Source of the DNA: Sipunculus nudus
Taxonomy: Eukaryota > Annelida > Sipuncula > Golfingiida > Sipunculidae
Length of the DNA: 64,000 nt
Assembly: GCA_026874595.1 (NCBI GenBank)
Contig: CM049306.1
Location: forward strand, 55,611,519-55,675,518
Direction of reading: 5' to 3'
Shown: piece by piece, positions 34,583 to 64,000 of the stretch
Layout: every line of letters starts with the position of its first letter
Position numbering within the stretch: the stretch's first letter is position 1
Program-made: the position numbers and the translations under genes
The notes under the pieces: generated by a model
Told to the model about the DNA's origin: nothing
The model's input: only the letters and a program-made list of their open reading frames with translations
The model's database searches: none

Positions 34583-35873
34583 AATATTTTTATTATCATC
34601 GTCAATATTATCATTTCTACTTACTTATTTATCCTCTAACAGGTGACAACGAGTGTCTGGTATCTAATGGCGGATGCATGCACACTTGTCAAGACACTCC
34701 GGATGGCTACAGGTGTAGCTGTAACTCGGGATTCAGGCTGGCCCCGGACGCTCACTCGTGTATAGACACGGATGAGTGCCAGGACACGGACAGATGTGCT
34801 CCCAACGCCGTCTGTATCAACACTTACGGTGGCTTCGTCTGTATGCTGAGAGGTGAGTTTATTTACTCATAGGAAGTTAAGTTAAACTCCATCGATGACT
34901 TGTATTTTTTTTCTTTTATTGACGTACATTAAGGCCCTCATGCAGGTTTTTGTAATATGTGGATATTTTTTCCGCCGAAAAATATACGTAACGTAAATTA
35001 TTTAATTGATTGAATAATTGATAAATAAATAATTAATGATAGGAACATGATTCATTAATCATAAAATACACATATTTTACTTAACATGAACCCTATGATT
35101 GCACAAATGAAGTAAATATACAGCTTTTAGGCCTAATATATGATTTTTGACATGTCAATGCAATAAAAGTGAGAAGTTCGGTTTGAACATATTATCCCAG
35201 TGGAAACATTTCGTTTTCACTTATCTCAAAAATGTCAGATGCAGTAATTGAAACCGAACCATCTAGTAGCAAAACTATTTGTAAAATTGCAACACACATT
35301 CATACAAATGTCGTCTTATTTATTGCAATATATTGCTATATTCAGAGGAATGTATGAAGTTTTTGGTTAGACGTAGACTTCAAGTAGCGCACAAATATTT
35401 GAGATTCAAAAGCTCACATACAGAAGCTGACACTCACTTTAACATGCATGTATACCTAATGTAACTATTCCTTTATATTCTTGAATCAGTAGGTTACGGT
35501 GACTTCTCTAACTTTTTTAGATGAAGTACCAGTACAAGGTCTGCAGAAACAAGAACCTGTGAACAATGCACCGGAAACGAAGGAAGGCGCAGACGCAGAC
35601 GCAGCGAGCACCGGAAGTAACCCAGCCATCCAGGTTGCTATAGCAGTTTTCTCAGCCGTTGGGGCAGTAGTTATAATTTTAGTGGCCGCGCTAGTCTTAC
35701 TCCGACTGCGCCACAGACGTACCAGCAAATTTGCATGCACTGCGGGAGACACGAGCAGTGTGACGTCATCGGATGTGTCGTCATCACACAGGACTCTAGG
35801 TTCAAGCCATCTTAACCTTAATTACTTCTCTCGGGAAGAACTGGGGGACGTCAGAAGACCTCACTTCGTATAA
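11221..35873 (+). CDS. Gene A: type I transmembrane collagen with EGF modules
   Basis: Twenty coding exons assembled from GT-AG sites give 1626 residues. Predicted parts are: signal peptide (about 1-18), a mature N-terminus with a Cys pair (about 19-43), collagenous region (44-1361, almost unbroken Gly-X-Y), EGF-type modules (1362-1509), an acidic Ala-rich stalk, one transmembrane helix (about 1548-1570), and a 56-residue cytoplasmic tail beginning RLRHRR. All coding introns are phase 1 except the first (phase 0, after the initiator ATG) and the one between exons 11 and 12 (phase 0). The product should be a trimeric cell-surface collagen rod tethered through its C-terminal side. The nearest known ideas are transmembrane collagens and collagen-EGF matrix proteins, but I know of no family with this exact order. 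Gene B on the other strand is a full-length paralog. Function is unknown; adhesion, shell or matrix attachment, or recognition are all possible. Confidence 0.9.
13070..13098 (+). repeat. (TG)n microsatellite
   Basis: Short perfect TG dinucleotide run inside gene A intron 1. Confidence 0.9.
14356..14396. repeat. (TA)n microsatellite
   Basis: About 40 bp of TA dinucleotide inside gene A intron 1. Confidence 0.95.
15219..15560 (+). repeat. Dispersed CTCCGCC-ended repeat, copy 3
   Basis: Begins 'ctccgccaggagggtatgcgttc', continues through the TG-rich and 'aacggaatcccatgaaatttcagga' blocks to 'agattttggtgtggagg', and ends near 'ggcccccattcctgagaattcatt'. Same orientation as copies 1 and 5. Confidence 0.65.
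16546..16591 (+). CDS. Gene A exon 2: signal peptide
   Basis: Acceptor TTTGCAG and donor GTAAGT. With the exon 1 Met it encodes [17 protein letters not shown]: a basic n-region, a hydrophobic h-region and small residues near the likely cleavage site. Ends in phase 1. Confidence 0.85.
16592..17411 (+). other. Gene A intron 2
   Basis: Intron between the signal-peptide exon and the Cys-pair exon. No repeat family or open frame of note was seen. Confidence 0.7.
17412..17492 (+). CDS. Gene A exon 3: N-terminal Cys-pair module
   Basis: Encodes the mature N-terminus: SGQTPRP, a Gly-rich stretch, then [11 protein letters not shown]. Gene B exon 3 has the same plan (QTPAP, then C-x5-AICF-E). Two cysteines just before a triple helix could lock three chains together. 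Donor is GTCAGT, weaker than its neighbours but in phase. Confidence 0.8.
17493..18172 (+). other. Gene A intron 3
   Basis: AT-rich intron in which I see no repeat family or open frame of note. Confidence 0.7.
18173..18334 (+). CDS. Gene A exon 4: collagen start
   Basis: 54 codons (162 bp, a multiple of the 54-bp unit of fibrillar collagen exons). It begins with a nine-residue linker (GGTPGQPVP) and passes into regular Gly-X-Y rich in Pro and Gln. Phase 1 at both ends, with a glycine codon split at each junction. Exons 4 and 5 together equal gene B exon 4. Confidence 0.9.
18335..19455 (+). other. Gene A intron 4
   Basis: 1.1 kb intron. No repeat family recognised. Confidence 0.65.
19456..19581 (+). 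CDS. Gene A exon 5: collagen
   Basis: 42 codons of Gly-X-Y, phase 1-1, acceptor TTTGCAG and donor GTACAC. Relatively rich in Lys, Asp and Arg ([10 protein letters not shown]). Gene B has lost, or never had, the intron before it. Confidence 0.9.
19582..20118 (+). other. Gene A intron 5
   Basis: Intron beginning with an AC-rich patch (19582-19635). Otherwise nothing recognised. Confidence 0.65.
20119..20262 (+). CDS. Gene A exon 6: collagen
   Basis: 48 codons of unbroken Gly-X-Y, phase 1-1. Same length (144 bp) as gene B exon 5, its positional counterpart. Begins [10 protein letters not shown]. Confidence 0.9.
20599..20778 (+). CDS. Gene A exon 7: collagen
   Basis: 60 codons of unbroken Gly-X-Y, phase 1-1. 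Threonine becomes frequent in the Y position ([10 protein letters not shown]). Exons 7 and 8 together equal gene B exon 6. Confidence 0.9.
20779..21467 (+). other. Gene A intron 7
   Basis: AT-rich intron with nothing recognised in it. Confidence 0.65.
21468..21611 (+). CDS. Gene A exon 8: collagen
   Basis: 48 codons of Gly-X-Y, phase 1-1, Thr- and Ala-rich ([13 protein letters not shown] near the end). Confidence 0.9.
21612..22233 (+). other. Gene A intron 8
   Basis: Intron without a recognised repeat or open frame. Confidence 0.65.
22234..22755 (+). CDS. Gene A exon 9: collagen
   Basis: 174 codons of unbroken Gly-X-Y, phase 1-1. Exactly the length of gene B exon 7 (522 bp). The correct frame reads [16 protein letters not shown] at its start; longer open frames in other registers are shadows caused by the repeat. 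Confidence 0.92.
22756..23170 (+). other. Gene A intron 9
   Basis: AT-rich intron with nothing recognised. Confidence 0.65.
23171..23278 (+). CDS. Gene A exon 10: collagen
   Basis: 36 codons of Gly-X-Y (108 bp, two 54-bp units), phase 1-1. First of four exons that together equal the single 2007-bp exon 8 of gene B. Confidence 0.9.
23449..24662 (+). CDS. Gene A exon 11: long collagen exon
   Basis: About 404 codons of unbroken Gly-X-Y. Enters in phase 1 after TTTATAG and leaves in phase 0 (GCT CAG, then GTAAAT). Very rich in GAT and GFT triplets, and carries two overlapping RGD tripeptides (RGDRGD) about 130 codons in. Reading past the donor meets a stop within four codons, which supports the splice. 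Confidence 0.92.
24663..24884 (+). other. Gene A intron 11: only internal phase-0 intron
   Basis: 222-bp intron with donor GTAAAT and a poor acceptor context (TTCTGAAAAAAG). It is absent from gene B, and removing it makes the four flanking exons sum to exactly 2007 bp, the size of gene B exon 8. Confidence 0.85.
24885..25137 (+). CDS. Gene A exon 12: collagen
   Basis: 84 codons plus one base of Gly-X-Y. Enters in phase 0 at a whole glycine codon (GGA CCA GTT) and leaves in phase 1. Confidence 0.88.
25138..25481 (+). other. Gene A intron 12
   Basis: Short intron ending in the unusual acceptor TTTCTTTGAG. Nothing recognised inside. Confidence 0.7.
25482..25913 (+). CDS. Gene A exon 13: collagen
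   Basis: 144 codons of unbroken Gly-X-Y, phase 1-1. Begins [10 protein letters not shown] and contains many GFTG and GATG triplets. Confidence 0.9.
25914..26230 (+). other. Gene A intron 13
   Basis: AT-rich intron of about 320 bp. Nothing recognised. Confidence 0.65.
26231..26554 (+). CDS. Gene A exon 14: collagen
   Basis: 108 codons of unbroken Gly-X-Y, phase 1-1. Equals gene B exons 9 plus 10 (108+216 bp). Richer in Lys and Pro than the Thr-rich middle. Confidence 0.9.
26822..26850 (+). mobile_element. Pogo/Tigger-like terminal repeat
   Basis: TACAGTGGAACCCCACAATT followed by 'acgaccaccc' resembles the termini of pogo/Tigger elements (CAGTGGAACC...). Part of it recurs inverted 40 bp downstream (GTGGTCGTATTTGTG). 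No matching second end was found. Confidence 0.45.
27180..27320 (-). pseudogene. Tigger/pogo transposase N-terminal relic
   Basis: On the - strand from an ATG at 27320 the frame reads MPLKELSL, an in-frame TAG, then EKAALIKAA and [17 protein letters not shown]. The last stretch matches the helix-turn-helix start of CENP-B/Tigger-type transposases (an E-K-x-x-[IL]-I start, then a Q-x-x-[IL]-A-x-x-[FL]-x-V-x-K-x-x-V-x-x-[IL] pattern). Only about 45 codons remain, with a stop inside and no DDE domain nearby, so it is a dead fragment. Confidence 0.55.
27884..28063 (+). CDS. Gene A exon 15: collagen
   Basis: 60 codons of Gly-X-Y, phase 1-1. Same length as gene B exon 11 (180 bp). Begins [10 protein letters not shown]. 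Confidence 0.9.
28286..28450 (+). CDS. Gene A exon 16: last collagen exon, with the one break
   Basis: 55 codons, phase 1-1, same length as gene B exon 12. Twelve perfect triplets, then GRPG followed by another G (one extra residue), then [16 protein letters not shown]. The extra residue lies at the same triplet as the break in gene B. The end is Pro-rich, as expected for a stable helix end. Confidence 0.9.
28487..28830. mobile_element. Palindromic MITE (GGTATGGTTCTCAGGCA family), copy 1
   Basis: Flanked by AGGCC and GGCCTTA. The inner ends are GGTATGGTTCTCAGGCA and its inverted form TGCCTGAAAACCATACC. Two more copies lie at 41359-41673 and 47840-48138. There is no coding capacity, so it is non-autonomous. 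Confidence 0.75.
28980..31010 (-). mobile_element. Helitron-like element with 145-bp tandem core
   Basis: Read on the - strand, the left border ends in the hairpin CCGCTTGCCAAGCGG followed by GGCC and CTAA then T, which fits the Helitron 3' signature (hairpin, then CTRR, then host T). The centre is about twelve copies of a 145-bp unit. The right border, near 30955-31010, contains palindromes (GGGCCC, GGACCATTGTCC). Bivalve 'pearl' elements, thought to be Helitron-related, have the same tandem-core design. The 5' terminus is not fixed and there is no Rep/helicase, so it is non-autonomous. Confidence 0.55.
29095..30835 (+). repeat. Tandem array, about 12 copies of 145 bp
   Basis: The phrase CACAGGGAT (or close variants) recurs at 29133, 29277, 29422, 29568, 29713, 29857, 30002, 30145, 30290, 30435, 30580 and 30725, giving spacings of 143-146 bp. 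Each unit includes 'ggctccagacct', 'gaattacagac', 'ggaattcaaatatggc' and 'cagctttccc'. The copies diverge towards the right end. Confidence 0.9.
31231..31362 (+). CDS. Gene A exon 17: EGF module 1 with an extra cysteine
   Basis: 44 codons, phase 1-1. Encodes [23 protein letters not shown], then a Gly/Leu-rich turn and a final GC. Spacing matches calcium-binding EGF, but seven cysteines are present; the extra one makes the DGYCC pair. Gene B exon 13 is identical in length and keeps the extra cysteine. Confidence 0.9.
31675..31720. repeat. (TA)n microsatellite
   Basis: TA run inside the inverted-repeat element. A second TA run follows at 31768-31807. Confidence 0.95.
31768..31807. repeat. (TA)n microsatellite
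   Basis: Second TA run, 50 bp after the first. Confidence 0.95.
32714..32945 (+). mobile_element. tRNA-derived SINE
   Basis: The head looks like a tRNA: A-box-like TGGACAGCTGAGTGG, then B-box GGGTTCGATCCCC inside a GCCGGGG-type arm, followed by a tRNA-unrelated body and an AT-rich tail (near 32920-32945). It has no intact tRNA fold or anticodon arm that I can defend, so it is called a SINE and not a tRNA gene. Confidence 0.65.
33524..33625 (+). CDS. Gene A exon 18: half EGF module
   Basis: 34 codons, phase 1-1. Encodes [19 protein letters not shown], a Gly/Asn-rich turn, and a final NGTACS. Only four cysteines, corresponding to the C-terminal half of an EGF fold. NGT is a possible N-glycosylation site. 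Gene B exon 14 is the same length. Confidence 0.88.
33626..34642 (+). other. Gene A intron 18
   Basis: Contains an AGT/AGA-rich simple region (33850-33930) and an (ATT)n tract (34516-34578). Nothing coding seen. Confidence 0.75.
34516..34578 (+). repeat. (ATT)n microsatellite
   Basis: Trinucleotide run just upstream of the exon 19 acceptor. Confidence 0.9.
34643..34852 (+). CDS. Gene A exon 19: EGF module 3 plus truncated module 4
   Basis: 70 codons, phase 1-1. First a complete six-cysteine EGF (DNEC, NGGC, HTC, GYRCSC, AHSC), then DTDEC, RC, AVC, TYGGFVC, which is a calcium-binding EGF start that stops after four cysteines. In gene B these two modules are on separate exons (15 and 16), with 41 and 31 codons. 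Confidence 0.9.
34853..35520 (+). other. Gene A intron 19
   Basis: AT-rich intron with no recognised repeat. Confidence 0.65.
35521..35873 (+). CDS. Gene A exon 20: stalk, transmembrane helix, tail
   Basis: Encodes a hydrophilic Glu/Asp/Ala-rich stalk of about 38 residues and a 23-residue hydrophobic helix ([14 protein letters not shown]...). The tail begins RLRHRR, is Ser-rich, and ends RRPHFV. Stop TAA at 35871-35873. The positive charge after the helix fits an inside C-terminus. The final RPH plus two hydrophobics is shared with gene B (RPHAF). Confidence 0.92.
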
Positions 35874-36062
35874 TTTACACAGTTTTACTAAATTCACGTT
35901 TATAAATGTATATATTCTTTGTACTAATTATTCTGAAATGCCATCCTATCCTTTAGAATAGATTTAGCCGGAGAGTATATTGGATTTTATTGGAATAGTT
36001 TACAGTGTTATCTATTAACCAAATCCAAGGATATATGTGATTCTATGTAAAATGATTTTCTT

Positions 36063-36068
36063 AATAAA
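36063..36068 (+). terminator. Gene A polyadenylation signal
   Basis: AATAAA 190 nt after the stop codon; the first canonical signal in the 3' UTR. Confidence 0.7.
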
Positions 36069-36485
36069 AACATGTTGTTACCGTTACATGAAACATGTTG
36101 TTATTGTCAAATACGATCATATTAAATAATATTTGGACGCATTTTTGGAGTCCATCATTAAAATTCATCTCTTGTGACTTCTTACATGTCAGAGGAATTA
36201 GTTTCATGAATTGTTTCTGAAATCATATCTCCGATTTCATATCATTGCATGAACTAAGCATTATGGAAAATACGGGTAATATTGGATACTCGCAATAAGG
36301 CGGAAAACAACGTTCCATTTTACGCTCACCCTATAACCGTAAATACACGACTATGTAGATATTTATGTTGAACTTGTAGGACCCACTATGAGTTGTTACA
36401 CCAGTAATTCGGAACACTGCACTGTAATGGCTATCAATCCTTATTGCTTCGATACCTCTGTACCCAGCCGATATTTTAGCATAAG

Positions 36486-36686
36486 CAGAAGCGGACCCAG
36501 AGGGGGAAGGTCCAGGGGATCCGCCCGCCCCCTACCCTTTTCAGCCTCCTCAACCTTTTTACAGGGCTTCAGACCTCTTTATGCGGACTGAACCCCATCT
36601 TTTCCGGATCTGAGGACCTTTTAGGTTTTGTCATTAGTCCTCCTGAGTAGGACCCCTCCTTTTTCTTAATCCTGGATTTGCCCCTG
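36486..36686. mobile_element. CAG..GCGGAYCC inverted-repeat MITE, 201 bp
   Basis: Starts CAGAAGCGGACCCAG and ends CTGGATTTGCCCCTG. Flanks ATAAG and ATTAG are a 4/5 match to a duplication. Clearly the same family as the 202-bp element at 59374, with matching internal order of poly-G, GGGGATCCG, CCTTTT and TTAATCCTGGAT blocks. Confidence 0.65.
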
Positions 36687-37716
36687 ATTAGTTTACGGGT
36701 CAAGAATTAACACATAAAAATCATTTGAATATACAAATCAATTTACACCCATCTCTGAGGTAACCGCCAACATATCCTGCACCTCGCATGACGTAGCTGT
36801 CAATCACGAGACGACATGGCTATACAACGCTCCGAAATTCAATAAACAAAAATGCAGGTATATTTATTGATAAACTGCGTTATGACGGAATATTTTCAAG
36901 GGGGATATTGTTAGAGAGTTCAGAATCATATATCTCATTTGTTTTCAATAAAGTATAGCGTATAAGTTGACCGGAAGGCGTCAGAATGATGAAAATATTT
37001 TCCTACTTGAAATTTTCAAAGTGTTTTTTTTTATCTGACATCTGAACCGACTCTCTTGTGTTAGAGGAGCAGAATACCACTACCCCCATCCAAAAGGAAG
37101 AGAGCCAAGACGGGCGATTTGTGTGGCCATATCATGTGAACAGGCAATAAGGCTGTATTCATCTTATGCTACGGAGTTTCTTTATAAGTTGCTACTTAGA
37201 GCTGTCGAATTTTAAAGTCGGATACATAATCATAAAAACAGGCAAAAATAAAAAATACTTTTGAGTTTGATATCGTCGTTCAGGTTCTTTCTGGCATTTC
37301 GACATCGTCTTCACCTGTTTAGTGTATACATATTCGGGCACATTGACAAGTATTTCACCCAGCACTATAATGAAAAATTCTAGCTATGGCTTTTTTTTTT
37401 ATCATATGTAAAGTCAGGTGTAGAAAATGAATTTCGGATGCACTGACTACAGTCTCATAACAGCTACAACCTTCATTACATTTTCCAATGATGGTTGTTA
37501 TAGAATTTAGTTTGCATCGTTATATCCCATCACTTTTAGCACCATTTCAAGTGTATCGGAAACAAATGTTTACTCTGGTATGAGCGGATATGAGAAAATG
37601 AATTCTAGTGAGAGTGAGGTCATTCTATAGATCAAGCAAATGTAGTCCAAATCTCAGTAAATTATCATAAAAAACAACTTCCTAGCAAAATGTTATTATT
37701 ATGAACCGGAAATCGA

Positions 37717-37982
37717 CATGCTAAGGAATGCAAGCCTCCGCCATGTGGAGTCCCAAATGTGGGGCGCTCTGCTTTTTCCCGCGATGTTTCCGCTTATTCG
37801 GCCCACATAAGTGACTTTACATGGGTTAATATACCTTTATGTCGCTCCTGAATCCTGAACCCGTACAGGACTCACACTAAAATCGATTCTTCATTGGCCC
37901 ATTCTTAAAATACCCTCAGAATTTATAATTTATGTTGTGAACAAACACACAAACACGACACGTACGCCTCAAAAGAATGGTT
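37717..37982 (-). repeat. Dispersed CTCCGCC-ended repeat, copy 4 (inverted)
   Basis: Left end AAGGAATGCAAGCCTCCGCC matches the left end of copy 2. Right part is 'gttgtgaacaaacacacaaacac'. The middle is diverged. Confidence 0.55.
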
Positions 37983-38618
37983 AAAGCGCTATCAGCACTT
38001 CACTTGCTGAAGGACTGCACACGCTCAACTCTGTTGAAACGTTGTCAAAGGAAATCCGATGTGACAAGAAATTCTATATCTCAATAAAAGCAGAGTGTTT
38101 CTTAAAACTGTCGCCACCAAATGTTCAGAACATTATAAAACCAGATTTCAGCTACATCTAAAAACAGTGCATGACGTTATATTGCGTCAGCAAATCACAT
38201 CAAGACCAGGTTGGATACATACATTGTCCCGACCTATGGTGTCAGGGGGCACAATTAAAAATTTAAAATGAGCGGTCACGCTACATTCTTTCCACAACTC
38301 CTTTCACCTATTCACTACTTTCCATAGCAACAGGAGAGTTCAGGAGAGATTATCGCTTCCAGGAGAGTTGGCACCGGTCCAAGAATGATCAGACCCATGA
38401 AAGCTTGGTATAGCGGTTTTATCAAGTATGAATCCCGCAATAATCCTAATTGTTATAAAAACGCCTGATACCTAATTAACTGGATTTCTTAACTAATCTG
38501 ATAGGAACGAAATTTATTCAAATGATGTCATTTTTTAAGGTTCATGTCTCAGGTTTCCAGTTTACATTCATATGATTAATTGATCAGTTGAATATTGTTA
38601 CAGGTGCTCTTTTTATTG

Positions 38619-39300
38619 TGTGACACGGGCGTAACTCCTGTTGTGGCGCTCGTGTCTTGCCGCGTATTACATTCTGTGTTTAATCCGTACTGGTTGAACT
38701 CTTGTTGTCGTGCTGGCTATGGGCGAGATCACGTGTACACCATGGTATGTAGAGGCACGGCGATGTTTTCTAGAGAATTCCTGAATTGCGTGTTTACTGT
38801 TGAGTAGGGTCCTTATAGACTGTTCGAGAAGTGGAGGGTTCCCGGCTTGGGGTGTGGAGGTATATAAAGGGGCTGTTTTTTAGAGGACAGAGGGAACAGC
38901 AGAGCAGATTCCAGCGGACGCAGAAGCGTGTGTCGGGACCTTATCCGACGAATGCGGCAATTATAGATTTTTAAAGACTTTCTCATGGATTTTATGAATT
39001 TGGACTTCAGTTTACTTTCTGGATGTTACAAGAACTTTCCATTGGACTGTCATTCTCCCAGTGTTTACATTTAAAGGACTTATCTCGGTGATGGTGTTGG
39101 TATCCAGGTACTGTGCACGTTATTTTTCTGTGTGATTGTATTGACTTGTTGCTATACCGCTGTGTTACTGTATATTTGTATTGATTTAGTGTATTGTATT
39201 GTTAGGGTTGTTTTAAGAATAAATTATAGTTATTTGTTAACGAAAAACCACTGACTTCTTTATTCATTCCCCTAGAGACTTCACGCTGCCTAGTGTTACA
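38619..39300 (+). mobile_element. Solo-LTR-like block
   Basis: 682 bp bounded by TGTGACAC and GTGTTACA, inverted matches except for one base. Inside is a TATA box (TATATAAAGG at 38861) and, about 355 bp later, AATAAA (39218-39223), the order expected for U3-R-U5. There is no clear target duplication, primer-binding site or internal retroelement gene, so this is a candidate solo LTR. An unrelated promoter of a short non-coding transcript is the alternative. Confidence 0.45.
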
Positions 39301-40353
39301 GAATCTGATCTCCTTTACAGAATTTGTGTAGATCACGCATACGTGATCTGTTTATATTAGGTTCCGTAACAATATATTCTCTAAAAAATTGATCTTGGTT
39401 GGTTTGGCAAATAGTCTTAAAAATTTAGTTTTACAGGTGACATAAAAAATTAATTTCTGTTTTAAATATGCAGGCTACATTCACTGAAGACTATTATGAA
39501 ACCTGTAAAAATTGAAAATCATGGAAAATTATCTTTTTGAAATTTTTATAGGACCAAAGTATCTAAATTTTAAATTAAAAACAAAATGAGTTCTGAATCT
39601 GACAATGACTGAGGCTGACCATGCCGGATATAGGGAGATTATCGGATAGTTTTACTTTACATTATCGGGCCTGCCCAAGCCTCATGCATGGGGACGATGT
39701 TGGTCATGTTTTCAGGGGCCCAGAGATGCCAGGGTGCGATAAGAGCAAGGCCTGTCTTTCCGGGAAGAACCGGAGGTGTGCCAGTATTGGCTGGCCCGGG
39801 GGACATCTGGGATCCGATAAGATCCCGCAAGAGTGCACGCATATGAACATCGTAAGTAAGCGAAATTAAGTGTTACCTAGACAAAAGAACTTAAAATAGA
39901 TAAATAAAATATGATACATCTTAAACGGTGCTCTGTCGATCATAAAGCAATAATTAAATTTATCAAATCCCATTCATATTTAAAATGAAAATTCCTGAAA
40001 GACTATATCATACGGCCTTAACCATACTTGTACACTGAATTAAGGAAATTATCCCACACATGAGCCCTTTTGTTTAAACGTCTACCCACTGAGCAAGCCA
40101 CGTTCAGGACGTCAAGTTCAAGAATTGTTGTTAAGTATATTCAAGTTGTAGTATATGGGCCTTTTGAATACGAAAGTACTGGTTGCAGAATATGTTTCGG
40201 ACCTTATCAGACGAAAGTGATTACTCGTGCTGATATATCGAACACCCCAGGCCTAGAATATGATGATCCATAAAGATTTACATTTCGATAATCTGACCTG
40301 ATCTCTTTCACTTGCATGGAAAAAAAGGATAAACACAATGTTTAGAAACAATG

Positions 40354-40359
40354 TTTATT
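40354..40359 (-). terminator. Gene B polyadenylation signal
   Basis: AATAAA on the - strand, about 375 nt downstream of the gene B stop codon. Confidence 0.6.
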
Positions 40360-40731
40360 AGTTAACAAAGATAAAATGACAAAGTTGTTAAAACATCCCT
40401 GAAATGGAATGACACGCCCTGCCTGGGCAGGCATTATATAAAACCAAACTTAACCTTTGTTTCTTTTATATACTCGCTTTTTACATACTAGCCAGTGTAT
40501 AAAACATACAGAGGCAATGCTGGGTTCCATGGTTTATCACTAACACTGCCGGCTGATTATCTAATGTAATCTAATTTTTAAACCAGCTAAAAAATCGCTC
40601 CAAATCATTACCTACAGATATATTTACATGATGCAGGTGGGGTTACGTTCGATTAATTATGTATAACAATTAAGTTAATATACACGTTTAACTCTTGGTA
40701 CGAGTTCAATGGTAAGGGCGCTATTTATTAC

Positions 40732-62803
<22,072 letters not shown>

Positions 62804-63090
62804 TTTATAGCCTCCGTTACAAGAGATCAGCTGGACAGGGGTAAAACAAAAAATCTTTACAGCAGGTCCAAGAAAGGATCACGGCCGTGTCCCTTTCCCT
62901 GGCACCTGTAATCTCGTTCTCGGTGGCCCTGCCCTCCGTTTCCAACAGGTGAGACCACCAACCCCTTTAGATCAAAGCTCCACAAGGCGGCCAGGCATCC
63001 GGGGACATGTGCACTCAAGCGTGGAGCAGACGACCCCGCCGGGGAGCAGACGAGATGGTACGAGAACGCTGATTGGCTAAGGCCACTCCT
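62804..63090 (-). promoter_or_regulatory. Putative promoter and 5' leader of gene B
   Basis: GC-rich compared with its surroundings. On the - strand it has a CCAAT box (complement at 63072-63076), the 14-mer shared with gene A (63008-63021) and a leader running to ATG. CTATAAA touches the start codon and cannot serve as its TATA box. A 105-codon open frame on the - strand (62857-63174) has no recognisable domain and is best treated as chance. Confidence 0.45.
63008..63021 (-). promoter_or_regulatory. 14-mer shared with the gene A upstream region
   Basis: Reads CGCTTGAGTGCACA on the - strand, identical to 11012-11025, and ends 204 nt before the gene B start codon. Confidence 0.45.
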
Positions 63091-63174
63091 GTACAATTCT
63101 TTCGCCTTCCATTCACAAACCCTCTGTCTTACAAGACTGGCGCACATAGGACTTTTTGTTGAACCTACGGCCAT

Positions 63175-64000
63175 TATTTAAGGTCACCAACAAGGTGAAA
63201 GGATTTGTAGAGGTTGATTCATTATGTATTCATGTCTATACTGGTCTTACCAGTCCGTGTAGTGTGGGTATATAGCAGAGATTAAGGTGCGCCCCTGTTC
63301 GTCCCTGCAGAGGCCGGGTATTCAACGGACTCCGCGATACAGATCGTGTCATGTTTCTCCTGTGTTTGCTGTATGTCACTCTGTAGCAAACCCGATAAAA
63401 CCATTATAAAAGCACAACGGAAAGATGACTAATTGTATAAAGTCCTTTTAATCATATATCATCACAAACTTCACAAATAAAGTTGATCACAGAACAAAAA
63501 TCACCATATAGATATATCCAATTATTCTTAACCAAGTTAAACGTAAGGCGTGTCTAAGAGAGTTTATAAAATGGTCGATGTTTGAAAGCGAATTTAAAAT
63601 AAACATTCATTATCTTGCCTTACAAAAGGAGCTTTATCTATTGAGATATGTTCACGTTTTGCTTATAACACAAGTTACATATAGACACCGGGTGGAATTC
63701 CATTAGAGAAGCGGGAACAACTGCTCACGTGTTTTTGAAAAGCAAAATGTTTCACTTTGTAATATGTTAATTAAAACATTCCGATTAAGAATGAGAAAGC
63801 TTTGCAGTATCAAGCAATTTAGCAGCATCCTTATCAGCAGTACCTATCGCTAAATTAATAACCTCTTAGGCCACCAGTCATGTTCCGCAAGCAGACGCAG
63901 TGAGGTCTTTAAACAGTGCTGTTTACACATTATAAAGCAGTCATGGAAAGTAAAATTAAAAAGTATACCACAGCCATTTCCGTTAACTTGCAAAAAATTA
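63175..64000. other. Distal upstream DNA of gene B
   Basis: No gene, RNA or repeat family recognised; ordinary AT-rich sequence. Confidence 0.6.

Larger units (their letters stand above)
36069..40353. other. Intergenic DNA between the convergent 3' ends
   Basis: No supportable gene. Holds a 201-bp inverted-repeat element (36486-36686), an inverted dispersed repeat (37717-37982) and a solo-LTR-like block (38619-39300). A more GC-rich patch at 39620-39850 ends at a donor-like GTAAGTAAG but has no recognisable protein. Confidence 0.65.

Noticed and set aside
39621-39869. 82-codon open frame followed by a donor-like GTAAGTAAG
   Set aside because: No domain, no plausible upstream acceptor in frame, and both strands are open. 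Not enough to call an exon.
62857-63174. 105-codon open frame just upstream of the gene B start
   Set aside because: No domain, mixed composition, and it lies in the GC-rich promoter and leader. GC-rich DNA keeps frames open by chance.

Overview
The window is animal nuclear DNA. It is AT-rich, has GT-AG introns, many (TA)n and (TAA)n microsatellites, and dispersed MITE-, Helitron-, SINE- and LTR-like repeats. Threonine-rich collagen sequence together with repeats resembling the 'pearl' elements of bivalves suggests a lophotrochozoan, probably a mollusc. That taxonomic call is inference. The content is dominated by two large multi-exon paralogous genes arranged tail to tail. Gene A is on the + strand (start codon 11221, stop 35873, 20 coding exons, 1626 residues). 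Gene B is on the - strand (start codon 62803, stop 40732, 17 coding exons, 1613 residues). I assembled both from splice sites, reading phase and the Gly-X-Y repeat. Both have the same order of parts: signal peptide, a short N-terminal segment with two cysteines, a 1318-residue collagenous region, four EGF-type modules (full, half, full, half), one transmembrane helix and a short cytoplasmic tail. That makes each a predicted type I membrane collagen, the opposite orientation to the known type II transmembrane collagens (for example type XIII) and to MARCO-type receptors. I recognise no named gene and give no symbols. The strongest observation is that the collagenous coding sequence is exactly 3954 nt in both genes although it is cut into 13 exons in A and 9 in B. 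Single exons of one gene equal sums of exons of the other: 162+126=288, 144=144, 180+144=324, 522=522, 108+1214+253+432=2007, 324=108+216, 180=180, 165=165. This confirms the gene models internally, shows intron loss or gain since duplication, and suggests selection for chains of identical length, as expected if A and B co-assemble in register. Layout: 1-10900 is intergenic, with repeats and one decayed coiled-coil ORF (5892-6487). The promoter and 5' region of A is about 10900-11220. Gene A follows, with a 5.3 kb first intron; its later introns carry a Tigger/pogo-like transposase relic, a palindromic MITE, a Helitron-like element holding about twelve 145-bp repeats, and a 1.77 kb inverted-repeat element containing a SINE. 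From 36069 to 40353 lie non-coding DNA, a MITE-like element and a solo-LTR-like block. Gene B follows on the - strand; its introns hold a ten-copy 111-bp satellite, a 31-bp palindromic satellite and further MITEs. Its 5.7 kb first intron contains a long hairpin between TA repeats. From 62804 to the end lies the upstream region of B, which shares an identical 14-mer with the upstream region of A at nearly the same distance from the start codon.
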